Position numbers and translations under genes: made by a program | The notes under the pieces: model-generated | Database searches by the model: none | What the model saw: the letters and a program-made list of their open reading frames with translations, nothing else | What the model was told of the DNA's origin: nothing | In this document: positions 6,234-14,913 of the stretch, in pieces | Layout of the letters: each line of letters opens with the position of its first letter | Numbering within the stretch: the first letter of the stretch is position 1 | Source of the DNA: Cellulomonas carbonis | GTDB lineage: Bacteria; Actinomycetota; Actinomycetes; Actinomycetales; Cellulomonadaceae | Assembly (NCBI RefSeq): GCF_014636275.1 | Contig: NZ_BMEB01000003.1 | Span: 62,001-126,000, forward strand | Direction of reading: 5' to 3' | DNA length: 64,000 nt

Positions 6234-9062
6234 TCACTGGCAGGACTCGCACTGCAGCCGCTCCATGGGGTCGACCGGGCACGCGACCCCGTCGACGACG
6301 TCGGTCACGTCGGTCACCTCGAGCACGACGTCCGGCACGACGGCCGACGACGGCGCGTCATCCGGCTGGGTGGTCGACGGCGCCGCCTCCTGCGCGACCG
6401 CCGACGGCGACGCCACGCGTCCGAAGCCGAAGCCACCGCGCGCGGGAGCGGTGGCGCCCACCGACGGTGCGCTGGGCGCGGCCGGCGCGCCGGACGTGGT
6501 CGGCACCAGTGCAGGGGCCGGGCCCCCGTCCACCCCGGACGGTCGCACCGTCGCGACCGGCGTCGCCGTCGTCGGAGCGGCCGACGCGAACCCGAACCCG
6601 CGCCGCGGCGTCGTCGTGGGCGCGCTCGCCGCACCACCCGCCCCGCCGACACCCGCACCCGGCCGCACCTCGGCCTTGTTGACCCGCACGGTCGACTGCT
6701 CGGCCGTGTGCCGGGGCTTCATGTGCAGGTAGTACGTCGTCTTGACGCCGCGCTCCCAGGCCGCCTGGTACAGCGCCGCCATCTCGCCGACGTCGCGCGA
6801 CGCGAGGTAGATGTTCCGCGAGATGGCCTGGTCGATCCACTTCTGCGCACGGGCCGCAACCTCGACGAACGCGTACGGCGACAGGTCGAAGCTCGTCCGG
6901 TAGACGGCCCGCAGGTGCTCGGGCACGCCGGGCACCGCCGAGAGGTCGCCCTGGGCGGCGAGCAGGTCGTCGCGCACGTCCTCCCAGATGCCGAGGCGCT
7001 GCAGGTCGTGCACGAGGTTCCGGTTGACCTCGAGGAACTTCCCCGACGACGTCGCGCGGCTGAAGATCTGCGAGAACTGCGGGTCGAGGCCCGGCGTCGT
7101 ACCCGCGACGAGCCCGATCGACGCCGTCGGCGCGATCGCCATGAGCGTCGCGTTGCGCATGCCGCCCGCAACCTTCTCGCGCAGCACGTCCCAGTCGAGC
7201 CGCACGGTCCGGTCGACCTGCACGGGCACGCCGCGGTCGGCCTCGAGGCGGTCGAGCGTGTCGATCGGCACGAGGCCCTTCGACCAGCCGGAGCCCGCGA
7301 AGTTCGCGTACGGGCCGCGCTCGCGTGCGAGGTCGGCGCTCGCGTCGATCGCGTGGTAGCTGATGAACTCGACGACGCGGTCGATGAGCTCGTACGCCTC
7401 CTCGGACTCGTAGGCGTACCCGAGCCGCTCGGTGACGTCCGTGAAGCCCATCACCCCCAGGCCAACGGCACGGTTGGCCCGGTTCGCGCGCTCGGACTCG
7501 TCGACCGAGGAGAGCGTGATGTCGACGAGGTTGTCGAGCTGCCGCACCGCGAGGCGCACCGACGCGCGCATGCGGTCCCAGTCGAGCTCGCCGTCGACGA
7601 GGTGCGCCGCGAGGTTGATCGACGCGAGGTTGCAGACGGCGATGGTGTCGCGGTCCTGCGGCAGGCAGATCTCCGTGCAGAGGTTCGACAGGTGGATCGT
7701 GCCCGTGTTGTCGTTGAGCGCCCGCGCGTTGATCGAGTCCTTCCACGTGAGCCACGGGTGCGACGTCGTCTGCAGCGAGATGAGCATCGCCGTCCACTGC
7801 TCGCGCGCCTTCATGCGCCGGAAGCGGCGGATGCGGCCGGCCTGCGCGTCGGCGACGTACTCGGCGTAGCGCGCGGAGAACGCGCTGCCCACGAGCTCGA
7901 CGAGGTCGGGCGTGTCCGCGGGGTCGAACAGGTACCAGTCGTCGTCGGCCGCGACGCGCTTCATGAACTCGTCGGAGATCCACACCGCGGTGTTCGCGGT
8001 GCGCGTGCGGCGGTACGGGTCGCCCGAGTTCTGGCGCAGGTCGAGGAACTGCGGGAAGTCGAGGTGCCAGTTCTCCATGTAGAAGCACAGCGCGCCGAAC
8101 TTCTTGCCGCCGCGGGACACCGCGCGCAGCGTCGAGTCGATGGTGTGCATGAACGGGATGGGCCCGGTCGAGGTCGTGTTGTTGGAGCGGATGGGGGATC
8201 CCTCGGACCTCAGCTTCGTCACCGACAGCCCGATCCCACCCGTCCCCTTGGTGAGCCACATGACGTTCCGCACCGACGTCGCGATGTGCTCGATGTCGTC
8301 GTCCATCTGCATGACGAAGCAGTTCGACAGCTGCGGGTACGAGGTCCCGGCGTTGACGAGCGTCGACCCGGCCGGCAGGTACTCGAGCCGGGCGATGCGG
8401 CGGTAGAACTCGACCGCCTGCTCGGTCGGTCGCTCCTCGTTGAGCGACAGTCCCATCGCGACCCGCATCCAGAAGTACTGCGGCACCTCGAGCGGCCGGC
8501 CGTGCCGGTCGTTGATCATGTAGCGGTTCCGCATGGTGACGGTGCCGATGTACCGCAGCCGCTCGTCGTGGTGGTGGTCGAGCGCCGCGGCGAGGGCGTC
8601 GAGGTCGAAGTGCGTCACGAGCCGCGGGTCGAGCAACCCGTCCTCGACGGCGTCGCGCACGTACCCCGGGAAGCGCGCCTGGTGCAGCAGCGCGAGCTCG
8701 AGGTCGGTCTCGTAGCCGCCGAGCACGCGCTTGTAGATCACCTTGCGCAGCAGGCGCGCGGCGATCGTGTCGAAGTCGGGGTCGTCCTTGACGTTCTGGA
8801 CCGCGACGGCGACGGCGGCCTCGTCGAGCTGCTCGGTCGTGATCCCGTCGAACAGCGTGATGGCGAGCTCGGACGCGATCTGCGTGACCTTGGAGATCTG
8901 GTCCGGCAGGCCGACGGCGGCGCGCTCGATCGCGCGGTTGATGCGGTCGGCGTCGTACGGCTCCTGCGTCCCGTCGCGCTTGGTGACGTGGACGCGGCGC
9001 ACGGGGACGACGGCGTCGTCGGCGCCTGGTGCGCTGGTGGGTGAGGGGGCGGTGAGGGTCAT
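6234..9062 (-). CDS. nrdA: Ribonucleoside-diphosphate reductase alpha subunit (class I)
   Basis: A 942-residue catalytic subunit converting NDPs to dNDPs. An ATP-cone lies at residues about 20-110 (VTKRDGTQEPYDADRI), which implies dATP/ATP control of activity. Active-site elements are seen: Cys in LSNCFVMQMDDD, the NLCTEICLP motif with Cys and Glu, Cys in CNLASIN, and the Tyr pair in KTTYYLHMK. The C-terminus is odd: after the catalytic core comes a linker of more than 100 residues rich in Ala, Pro and Thr, with two similar GFGF islands (RRGFGFASAAP and RGGFGFGRVASP), before the CESCQ redox tail. Start ATG 9062 is chosen because the frame upstream runs through a cobalamin riboswitch. Confidence 0.95.
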   Translation of the reverse strand: MTLTAPSPTSAPGADDAVVPVRRVHVTKRDGTQEPYDADRINRAIERAAVGLPDQISKVTQIASELAITLFDGITTEQLDEAAVAVAVQNVKDDPDFDTIAARLLRKVIYKRVLGGYETDLELALLHQARFPGYVRDAVEDGLLDPRLVTHFDLDALAAALDHHHDERLRYIGTVTMRNRYMINDRHGRPLEVPQYFWMRVAMGLSLNEERPTEQAVEFYRRIARLEYLPAGSTLVNAGTSYPQLSNCFVMQMDDDIEHIATSVRNVMWLTKGTGGIGLSVTKLRSEGSPIRSNNTTSTGPIPFMHTIDSTLRAVSRGGKKFGALCFYMENWHLDFPQFLDLRQNSGDPYRRTRTANTAVWISDEFMKRVAADDDWYLFDPADTPDLVELVGSAFSARYAEYVADAQAGRIRRFRRMKAREQWTAMLISLQTTSHPWLTWKDSINARALNDNTGTIHLSNLCTEICLPQDRDTIAVCNLASINLAAHLVDGELDWDRMRASVRLAVRQLDNLVDITLSSVDESERANRANRAVGLGVMGFTDVTERLGYAYESEEAYELIDRVVEFISYHAIDASADLARERGPYANFAGSGWSKGLVPIDTLDRLEADRGVPVQVDRTVRLDWDVLREKVAGGMRNATLMAIAPTASIGLVAGTTPGLDPQFSQIFSRATSSGKFLEVNRNLVHDLQRLGIWEDVRDDLLAAQGDLSAVPGVPEHLRAVYRTSFDLSPYAFVEVAARAQKWIDQAISRNIYLASRDVGEMAALYQAAWERGVKTTYYLHMKPRHTAEQSTVRVNKAEVRPGAGVGGAGGAASAPTTTPRRGFGFASAAPTTATPVATVRPSGVDGGPAPALVPTTSGAPAAPSAPSVGATAPARGGFGFGRVASPSAVAQEAAPSTTQPDDAPSSAVVPDVVLEVTDVTDVVDGVACPVDPMERLQCESCQ

Positions 9063-9185
9063 GGTCGCGGGACTCCCGGTCGGCCTGAGGGCTGCGGAGC
9101 CCTGGGTCGACGGGTGCGCGCGGGCGCATGGCCGCCGAGCCCTCCCGAGAGGCTCCGGAACCGACGCGCACCGGCGGTGCGCGTA

Positions 9186-9375
9186 CCGACGGCAGGTCTT
9201 CGGACTCGTGGGCACTCCGCACGCTCTCGCGTGCGGCGTCCTACCGGCCGTCGCTTCCCGGGCCGAGGCCCAGTGCTTCATGACGGCTGTCGTTCCCACT
9301 CACCGCTGCGGGGCAGTCCCGGATTCCCACCGGGTTCCCTCTTGCCTCACCCGGGGCGACCCGGGTGAACCGTCG
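9186..9375 (-). promoter_or_regulatory. Cobalamin (vitamin B12) riboswitch upstream of nrdAB
   Basis: Read on the minus strand, the leader has the ordered landmarks of the class: GAGGCAAGAGGGAACCCGGTG near 9320-9345, CTGCCCCGCAGCGGTGA, the B12 box with CATGAAGCACTGG (about 9270-9285), a GGGAAG-type segment, and near its 3' end GAGTCCGAAGACCTGCC (about 9190-9207). The nrdA start codon is about 125 nt further on. Established knowledge: actinobacteria that also carry a B12-dependent class II enzyme (NrdJ) switch off the class I operon through such a riboswitch when B12 is present (Streptomyces nrdABS). A class II nrdJ elsewhere in this genome is therefore expected but not visible here. Confidence 0.95.
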
Positions 9376-9384
9376 GCGAGCACG

Positions 9385-9413
9385 ACCCTAGTGGCTCGTC
9401 GGGCAGGTGACCA
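9385..9413 (-). promoter_or_regulatory. Candidate nrdAB promoter
   Basis: On the minus strand TGGTCA (9408-9413, -35) and TAGGGT (9385-9390, -10) are separated by 17 bp. The predicted start, near 9378, falls just before the riboswitch, and the -35 box touches the first NrdR-like box, as expected for repression. Confidence 0.5.
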
Positions 9414-9456
9414 CAACATGTGGGCGTGTCGAGTCGCCCGCATCCCACATCTTGGG
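9411..9456. promoter_or_regulatory. Pair of NrdR-box-like palindromes
   Basis: CCACAACATGTGGG (9411-9424) and CCCACATCTTGGG (9444-9456) are imperfect palindromes of the NrdR-box kind (ACA-rich arms around an AT step), with centres about 32 bp apart, close to three helical turns. NrdR boxes are known to occur in pairs at that spacing in front of nrd operons. Position next to the nrdAB promoter supports the call; nrdR itself is not in the window. Confidence 0.65.
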
Positions 9457-9485
9457 CCCGCCACGCGGCGGCCTCAGCGCTCCGC

Positions 9486-9543
9486 CGAGATCAGCCTTCG
9501 TGTCTGCGAGTCGCGCGACTCGCCGACGCGAACCCTCATCTCG
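9486..9543. repeat. Long palindromic element, copy A (58 bp)
   Basis: A 29+29 bp inverted repeat with core GAGTCGCGCGACTC. The outer arms read CGAGAT...ATCTCG and the middle right arm carries CCGACGCGAACC. Arms match imperfectly (about five differences). It belongs to the same family as the elements at 32989, 61662 and 62701, and is followed by G-rich sequence (about 9547-9563). Confidence 0.85.
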
Positions 9544-9567
9544 ACGAGGGGGTGGGTGGGGGAGGCA

Positions 9568-9615
9568 CTGCCGGGCCGCGGAGCGGAGCCCCCCTGGCCT
9601 CACGCGGCCCGGCAG
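9568..9615 (-). terminator. Hairpin terminator after the winged-helix regulator gene
   Basis: Perfect 13-bp arms CTGCCGGGCCGCG (9568-9580) and its complement (9603-9615), starting 10 bp past the regulator stop codon. No T-run. Confidence 0.65.
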
Positions 9616-9624
9616 CACGCGTCC

Positions 9625-10290
9625 TCAGTCGGCATCCCCCGAGCCGACGAGGACGATGTCGGGTGTGAGGTCCCATCGGTACCCCACACCCCGGACGGTG
9701 ACGATCCGCAGGCAGCCCCCCAGCTTCTCCCGCAGTCGCCGCACGTGGACGTCGATGGTCCGTGTCGTGCCTGCCGTCACGTTCTTGTGCCACACCTCGT
9801 GCAGCAGCTCCGCGCGGTCCACGGCCCGGTTGGGCCGGCGCAGGAGGTACTCGAGGAGGGCGAACTCCTTGAAGGTCAACGCGACGGACTCTCCGTCGAC
9901 CGTCACGTCGCGGGCCACCGTGTCGACGACGACGGCCGGCGCCGACTCGTCGTCGACCACGGCCGGCGTCTGGCCCCACACGGCGCCGGCCCGCTCGAGG
10001 GCGGTCATCGAGGCGTGCACGGACGAGATCTCAGCGCCCAGGCGGGCGACGGCGCCGCGGACGCGGCTCGACGGGGAGACCGCGAGGAGCGGTCGGGCGG
10101 TGACGAGCGGCCCGGCGTCGGCGACGAGCCGGTCGATCCGGGCCGCGAGCTCGACGAGGGCCTCGCGGCCGGCCTCGCCGGACCCGGGCGCCGCGGCCAC
10201 GTGCACGACCAGGCCGGGGCGCTCGTCAGGGCGCTGCCGCGGCACCGCTGACGCCGGGGCGTCAGTCACAGTCACCGGGACAGCAGTCAT
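9625..10290 (-). CDS. Winged-helix transcriptional regulator without a receiver domain
   Basis: A 221-residue protein. The C-terminal 95 residues are an OmpR/PhoB-type winged helix: LTFKEFALLEYLLRRPNRAVDRAELL, then TIDVHVRRLREKLGG and VRGVGYRWD. The N-terminal 110 residues do not show the Asp and Lys of a phospho-receiver domain, so it is an orphan DNA-binding protein rather than a two-component regulator. Actinobacteria carry similar stand-alone winged-helix proteins whose role is mostly unknown. Start ATG 10290 was chosen over the longer open frame because the upstream part is intergenic in character. An 8-bp inverted repeat at 10340-10365 lies in its promoter region. Confidence 0.8.
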   Translation of the reverse strand: MTAVPVTVTDAPASAVPRQRPDERPGLVVHVAAAPGSGEAGREALVELAARIDRLVADAGPLVTARPLLAVSPSSRVRGAVARLGAEISSVHASMTALERAGAVWGQTPAVVDDESAPAVVVDTVARDVTVDGESVALTFKEFALLEYLLRRPNRAVDRAELLHEVWHKNVTAGTTRTIDVHVRRLREKLGGCLRIVTVRGVGYRWDLTPDIVLVGSGDAD

Positions 10291-10339
10291 AGTGAGAGTG
10301 TGACCGTCGGGGTGGAGATCGCCAACTGTGAATGCCGCG

Positions 10340-10365
10340 GAATCTCGCCATCTGAGACGAGATTC
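10340..10365. promoter_or_regulatory. Inverted repeat upstream of the winged-helix regulator
   Basis: GAATCTCG (10340-10347) and CGAGATTC (10358-10365) form perfect 8-bp arms around a 10-bp spacer, 50 bp before the start codon and in a locally AT-richer stretch. It could be an autoregulatory operator; no function is shown. Confidence 0.45.
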
Positions 10366-10517
10366 ACTCGGACGGAGCGCTGACCTGCGCTGACCGTCGT
10401 CACCCGGGGTTGTGATCACGGTATCCGCAGGTCCAGCGGTCGGCACGCGTGAGCCCGACGACAGTCAGGACCCACGCATCGGGCACGGCTCGGGGACGTC
10501 GACTCCCGAAACCGTCC

Positions 10518-11786
10518 TCAGGGACGCGAGAGCTCGCGGAGCGCGTGCGGGTCCTGCCCCGGCCGCGCGTCCGCTACGTGGGTGAAGCCCTGGGCCACGA
10601 GCCCGTCGAAGAACGTCCCGCTCACCTTGCGCGGCGGCCGGACGAGCGTGACCGACGCGCCGTCGGCCTGGAGGCCCTCGCGCAGGCGCAGCAGCTCGGC
10701 GGGGTCGGCGTCGCCGTGCAGGAGGGCGATCCGGCGGGCCGCGGCGACCGGGTCGGGCAGCAGGTCGATGATCCGCTCGAACCCGATCGAGAACCCGCAC
10801 GCCGGGACGTCGCGGCCGAGCCACTTGCCGACGACGGCGTCGTACCGGCCGCCGCCCGCGACCGAGCCCGAGCCGGCGGTGTGGCGGATCTCGAAGATCG
10901 GGCCCGTGTAGTAGCCCATGCCGCGCACGAGCGACGCGTCGAACGCCACGCGCGCGTCGGGCAGGACCGCCACGACGGCCGCGACGATGGCAGGCAGGTC
11001 GTACAGGCCGACCTCGGTCCCGCCGACGTCGACCCGACCGGTCCGCAGCGGCGCGTCCTCGGGGCCCGCCTGGTCCTGCAGGGCCGTGATCGTGTCGAGC
11101 AGGCGGCGCACGACGTCGTCGTCGGCGAGGCCCTTGCGCGAGACCTCGGCCGCGACGCCGTCGGGGCCGATCTTGTCGAGCTTGTCGAGCGCGATGAGCG
11201 TCTCGGGGACCGACGCCGCCTCGACGCCCGCGGCCTCGAGCAGGTCCTGCAGGACGCGTCGGTCGTTCACCAGGAGCGTCACGTCGTCGCCCATGCCGAG
11301 CGCGTCGAAGGCCTGGAGCGTCGAGACCAGCAGGTCGACCTCGGCGAGGATCCCCGCCTCGCCGATCACGTCGATGTCGCACTGCGTGAACTGGCGGAAG
11401 CGACCCTTCTGCGGGCGCTCGGCACGCCAGACGGACCCGATCTGCAGCGACCGGAACACGCTGGGCAGCTCCGCGGCGTGCGACGCGTAGAAGCGCGTGA
11501 GGGGGACCGTCAGGTCGTAGCGGAGGGCGAGGTCCGTCGCGTCCGCGGGTGCGACGGGTTCCTTGGGGTCGAGACCGCGGCGCAGGATCTCGAAGAGCAT
11601 CGACTCGTTCTCGCCACCCTGGTTGGACCGCAGGCGGGAGAGCGGCTCGATGGCCGGCGTCTCGATCTCGGTGAACCCGTTGCGGCGGTAGGTCGCGCGG
11701 ATCGTGTCGAGGATCGCGTCCCGCTTCGCCTTGTCCTTGGGGAGGATGTCTCGCATCCCGCGAGCAGGGACGACCGCCTTGACCAT
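10518..11786 (-). CDS. hisS: Histidine--tRNA ligase
   Basis: A 422-residue class II aminoacyl-tRNA synthetase that charges tRNA-His. Class II landmarks: RGMRDILPKD near the N-terminus, motif 1 around NGFTEIETPAIE, the RYDLTVPLTRFYA stretch, motif 2 at WRAERPQKGRFRQFTQCDID, the histidine-specific LVRGMGYYTGPIFE, and motif 3 at GFSIGFERI. The C-terminal anticodon-binding domain follows from about residue 330. The RGMGYY variant, where many bacterial enzymes have RGLDYY, marks a distinct HisS subfamily. ATG 11786 is the only sensible start. Confidence 0.95.
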   Translation of the reverse strand: MVKAVVPARGMRDILPKDKAKRDAILDTIRATYRRNGFTEIETPAIEPLSRLRSNQGGENESMLFEILRRGLDPKEPVAPADATDLALRYDLTVPLTRFYASHAAELPSVFRSLQIGSVWRAERPQKGRFRQFTQCDIDVIGEAGILAEVDLLVSTLQAFDALGMGDDVTLLVNDRRVLQDLLEAAGVEAASVPETLIALDKLDKIGPDGVAAEVSRKGLADDDVVRRLLDTITALQDQAGPEDAPLRTGRVDVGGTEVGLYDLPAIVAAVVAVLPDARVAFDASLVRGMGYYTGPIFEIRHTAGSGSVAGGGRYDAVVGKWLGRDVPACGFSIGFERIIDLLPDPVAAARRIALLHGDADPAELLRLREGLQADGASVTLVRPPRKVSGTFFDGLVAQGFTHVADARPGQDPHALRELSRP

Positions 11787-11821
11787 GGCCGCGAGTCTAC
11801 GGGGGCGCGGCGGTGCCCCCG

Positions 11822-11862
11822 GGTCCGACGGCGCCCCTGGACGGCCGGGCGGCGCCGTGACC
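11822..11862 (-). terminator. Hairpin between upp and hisS
   Basis: ACGGCGCC (11828-11835) pairs with GGCGCCGT (11851-11858), extended by GGTC/GACC with a two-base bulge. It lies directly after the upp stop codon (upp is transcribed leftward). Confidence 0.5.
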
Positions 11863-11870
11863 CGCCGGGG

Positions 11871-12506
11871 TCAGACCAGGCCGTAGAGGCGGTCGCCCGC
11901 GTCGCCGAGGCCCGGGACGATGTACGCCTTCTCGTTGAGGCGCTCGTCGACGGCGGCGACGACGACGGTCACGTCGGCACGGTCGCCCACGTGGTCCTCG
12001 ACGACCTTGAGGCCCTCGGGCGCTGCCAGCAGGCAGATGCACGTGACGTCGCGCGCGCCGCGCTCGAACAGGTAGTCGATGCTCGCCACGAGCGTGCCGC
12101 CGGTCGCGAGCATCGGGTCGAGGACGAAGCACTGGCGGCCCGAGAGGTCCTCGGGGAGCCGGTTCGCGTACGTGATGGCCTGCAGCGTCTCCTCGTCGCG
12201 CTGGAGCCCGAGGAAGCCGACCTCGGCCGTCGGGAGCAGGCGCGTCATGCCCTCGAGCATCCCCAGTCCTGCGCGCAGGATCGGGACGACGAGCGGGCGC
12301 GGGTCCGCGAGGTGCGTGCCGGTCGTCCGGGCGACCGGGGTGTCGATCTCGACGGGCACGGTGTGCACGTCGCGCGTGGCCTCGTACGCGAGGAGCGTCA
12401 CGAGCTCGTCGACCAGCAGCCGGAAGGTCGGCGACTGCGTGCGGACGTCCCGCAGCACGGTGAGCTTGTGGGCGACGAGCGGGTGGTCGGCGACGTGCAG
12501 GCGCAT
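11871..12506 (-). CDS. upp: Uracil phosphoribosyltransferase
   Basis: A 211-residue pyrimidine salvage enzyme making UMP from uracil and PRPP. The PRPP-binding loop is [12 protein letters not shown] and the [10 protein letters not shown] helix that contacts substrate is present; the C-terminal [12 protein letters not shown] is the uracil-binding loop. Length is normal for the family. Start ATG 12506 sits inside a much longer open frame whose upstream part overlaps the next gene on another frame. Confidence 0.97.
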   Translation of the reverse strand: MRLHVADHPLVAHKLTVLRDVRTQSPTFRLLVDELVTLLAYEATRDVHTVPVEIDTPVARTTGTHLADPRPLVVPILRAGLGMLEGMTRLLPTAEVGFLGLQRDEETLQAITYANRLPEDLSGRQCFVLDPMLATGGTLVASIDYLFERGARDVTCICLLAAPEGLKVVEDHVGDRADVTVVVAAVDERLNEKAYIVPGLGDAGDRLYGLV

Positions 12507-12546
12507 GGCTGCACGGTACCGGCTGGGCGGCGTGCCGGACCGGGCC

Positions 12547-13524
12547 CTACGCCGCGTCGTCCCACCAGCGCAGGACGCGCGCCGCGTGGAAGGTGAGCCA
12601 CGGCGACGGCTCACCGGGCGGGACGTCGACCTCGAACCACGCCCGTCCGGCGTGACGTCGCTCCTGGACCCATGTGCCGTCCGGGCGCCGGGCTGCGCGG
12701 ACCGACTCGACCGCCTCGGCGCAGCGCGGGTCCGGGGGTGTCCCGTCGTGCAGCGAGGCCGCGCGCAGGTGGTCGAGCGCCTTGAGGGCGCTGTACACCC
12801 AGCGGAACGGGTACGCCAGGTGCGTGGCCCACGGGCCGACGAGATCGCCGGTGGACAGGCGGTGCAGCAGACGGCGCTCGAGCAGGTACTCCTCGCCCGC
12901 GTGCCGCGCCGCGCGCAGCTCGTCCGACCCGCCGGTCGCCACCTCGTGCCAGAGCAGGCCGCGGACGGCGTTGAGGGTCGAGTGGAACGACGAGCGCGTC
13001 GACCCCTCGACCCACTCGCAGTTCCACCCGCCGTCGGGCTGGCGGTGCTCGACGAACCAGCGGCCCAGCCCCGACACGTCGGCGCCGAGCCAGGCGCCGT
13101 TGGCGAGTGTGTACGCGTTGATGCACGCGTCGACCTCGCCGTCCCAGTAGGGCAGGTCGTCGTACTCCCAGCGGCTGCTCCGTGCGAGTCGCTCGGCCGT
13201 GTCGCCGAGGACCGACGCGTCGACGCCCCACTCGCGCAGGTCGTTGAGCGACCACGTGGTCGCCGTCCACGGCTGGCCGTCGCCGTCGGCGGGCTCGGGA
13301 CCCGTGAACCCGACGGGGAAGTACGCGCCGCCCGCCCACTGGCCGTCGTCGTCCTGCAGCGCCAGCAGGCGGGCGCCGAAGCCTTCGGTCGCGACGCGCG
13401 CCCGTGTCGCGCGCCAGACGTCCTCGGGCGCGTCCGCGAGGTCGCGCTCGACCTGCCAGCGCAGGGCGGGGTCGGTGTCGAGCAGCCAGGTGAGGGCCGC
13501 CGGGTCGATCGGGTCAGCCGCCAT
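12547..13524 (-). CDS. Terpene cyclase/squalene-hopene cyclase-like alpha-barrel protein
   Basis: A 325-residue protein with repeated QW-type motifs, for instance [15 protein letters not shown] (about residue 58), [15 protein letters not shown] (about 160) and [16 protein letters not shown] (about 280). Such repeats build the alpha-alpha barrel of squalene cyclases and prenyltransferase beta subunits. The catalytic DxDD motif of true cyclases is not seen and the protein is about half their length, so an enzyme activity cannot be assigned. Small actinobacterial proteins of this type are usually annotated as squalene-cyclase-like. It is leftward-oriented, 40 bp upstream of upp. Confidence 0.65.
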   Translation of the reverse strand: MAADPIDPAALTWLLDTDPALRWQVERDLADAPEDVWRATRARVATEGFGARLLALQDDDGQWAGGAYFPVGFTGPEPADGDGQPWTATTWSLNDLREWGVDASVLGDTAERLARSSRWEYDDLPYWDGEVDACINAYTLANGAWLGADVSGLGRWFVEHRQPDGGWNCEWVEGSTRSSFHSTLNAVRGLLWHEVATGGSDELRAARHAGEEYLLERRLLHRLSTGDLVGPWATHLAYPFRWVYSALKALDHLRAASLHDGTPPDPRCAEAVESVRAARRPDGTWVQERRHAGRAWFEVDVPPGEPSPWLTFHAARVLRWWDDAA

Positions 13525-13627
13525 GGCCGGACGCTACTGCGGGGCGCCGACACCGCACGAGGGGTCGGGGCGCGCCCGGTCCCACGGGGCCCACGGCACT
13601 GCCGGTGCCCACGGTGCCGACGACCCA

Positions 13628-13659
13628 CGGTGCGGGGCCGCCTCAGCGACCCCGCACCG
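13628..13659 (-). terminator. Hairpin downstream of the alcohol dehydrogenase remnant
   Basis: Arms CGGTGCGGGGCCG (13628-13640) and CGACCCCGCACCG (13647-13659) match at 12 of 13 positions around a 6-base loop, seven bases past the stop codon of the remnant. Its survival suggests the 3' end of the original gene is intact. Confidence 0.65.
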
Positions 13660-13665
13660 TCCGGC

Positions 13666-14300
13666 TCACGCGAACGTCGAGGCGTCGATCACGAACCGGT
13701 AGCGCACGTCCGAGGCGAGCACGCGCTCGTACGCCTCGTTGATCCGGTCGGCCGGGATGACCTCGACTTCTGCGCCGATGCCGTGCTCGGCGCAGAAGTC
13801 GAGCATCTCCTGCGTCGTCGCGATGCCGCCGATCATCGAGCCCGCGTACGACCGGCGCCCGCCGATCAGCGAGAACACGTTGAGGCTGAGCGGCTCGGCG
13901 GGGGCGCCGACGTTGACGAGCGTGCCGTCCACCGCCAGCAGGCCGAGGTGCGCGTCGACGTCGATCGGCGCGCTCACGGTGTTGACGACGAGGTCGAAGG
14001 TGCCGGCGAGGCGCTCGAACGTCGTGGGGTCCGACGTCGCGAAGTAGTGGTCAGCCCCGAGGCGCAGCCCGTCCTCCTGCTTCTTGAGCGACTGCGACAG
14101 GACGGTGACCTCGGCGCCCAGCGCGTGGGCGATCTTGACGGCCATGTGGCCGAGCCCGCCGAGCCCGACGACGGCGACCGTGCGGCCCGGCCCCGCGCCC
14201 CACTTCCGGAGGGGCGCGTAGGTCGTGATGCCCGCGCACAGCAGCGGCGCGGCCGCGGCCGGATCGAGGCTCTCGGGCACCGAGAGCACGAACTTCAAGT
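13666..14300 (-). pseudogene. Alcohol dehydrogenase (zinc-type) remnant lacking its N-terminal domain
   Basis: The last 210 or so residues of a NAD(P)-dependent MDR alcohol dehydrogenase are in good frame: [25 protein letters not shown], the Rossmann motif [15 protein letters not shown], then the rest of the family to the end. Full-length relatives have about 350 residues; the GroES-like domain with the catalytic zinc ligands is missing. Similarity stops at about 14300, where an 18-bp palindrome and then a rightward acetyltransferase gene begin, so the missing half was replaced rather than frameshifted. A GTG within the remnant could start a short protein, but it could not be an active dehydrogenase. 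Confidence 0.85.
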
Positions 14301-14309
14301 ACTTGAAGT
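14292..14309. promoter_or_regulatory. Perfect 18-bp palindrome at the truncation point
   Basis: ACTTCAAGTACTTGAAGT is its own reverse complement and is strikingly AT-rich for this genome. It lies 43 bp before the acetyltransferase start codon and exactly at the break of the dehydrogenase remnant. The form (two ACTTCAAGT half-sites) is like a MarR/HxlR-family operator; that is inference. Confidence 0.7.
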
Positions 14310-14352
14310 CAAAGGGTGGTCGAGGCGGCGGACGGCGACCTACCGTGACGGC

Positions 14353-14820
14353 GTGACGGTCACCCTGCGGGAGATCACCGACGACAACCGCGCGGCGGTC
14401 CTCGCGCTGCGCACGACGCCGGACCAGGAGCGCTTCGTCACGTCCGTCGAGGACTCGCTCGACGAGGCGGCCGACCACCCCGAGGGCAACCCCTGGTACC
14501 GCGCCGTGTACGACGACGACGACCCGGTCGGGTTCGTCATGCTCAGCTGGGACGTCGCCCCGCGGCCGCCCGACATCAACGGTCCCTGGTTCCTGTGGAA
14601 GCTCCTCGTCGACCACAGGTCCCAGGGACGCGGCTACGGGCGGGAGGTCGTGCGCCAGGTCGTCGAGATCGTGCGCGAGCACGGCGGGACCGAGCTCCTC
14701 ACGAGCCACGTCCCGGGAGACGGGAGCCCGGCCGGCTTCTACGCGCGCCTCGGGTTCGTGCCGCGGGGCGACCTCGACCCCGAGGGCGAGATCATCCTGC
14801 GACTGCTCGTGTGGCGCTGA
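14353..14820 (+). CDS. GNAT-family N-acetyltransferase
   Basis: A 155-residue GNAT protein starting at GTG 14353 ([16 protein letters not shown]). The acetyl-CoA pyrophosphate-binding loop is [19 protein letters not shown], and the C-terminal part has [13 protein letters not shown]. It resembles spermine/spermidine acetyltransferases of the BltD/PaiA kind, and the next gene encodes a PaiB-like protein, so a polyamine-related role is possible; in Bacillus, paiA and paiB are neighbours. The substrate remains inference. Confidence 0.85.
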   Translation: MTVTLREITDDNRAAVLALRTTPDQERFVTSVEDSLDEAADHPEGNPWYRAVYDDDDPVGFVMLSWDVAPRPPDINGPWFLWKLLVDHRSQGRGYGREVVRQVVEIVREHGGTELLTSHVPGDGSPAGFYARLGFVPRGDLDPEGEIILRLLVWR

Positions 14821-14913
14821 CGAGACGCGTGCACGTCGTCGGCGCGCCCGGCCCGCGTCGTGGCAGCCTGGTCGAGGTCGCCCGAACGCGGCGCCGGACA
14901 CGAGGAGCGCCCG

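Noticed and set aside
6111-9044. A 977-residue + strand frame over nrdA
   Set aside because: Antisense shadow of nrdA with no domain.
9063-9299. Longer NrdA with an N-terminal extension to 9299
   Set aside because: The extension is translation of the cobalamin riboswitch.
10449-14352. Long + strand frames over hisS, upp and the cyclase-like gene
   Set aside because: Shadows; the minus strand has clear families. Only the last part, from 14353, is a real acetyltransferase gene.
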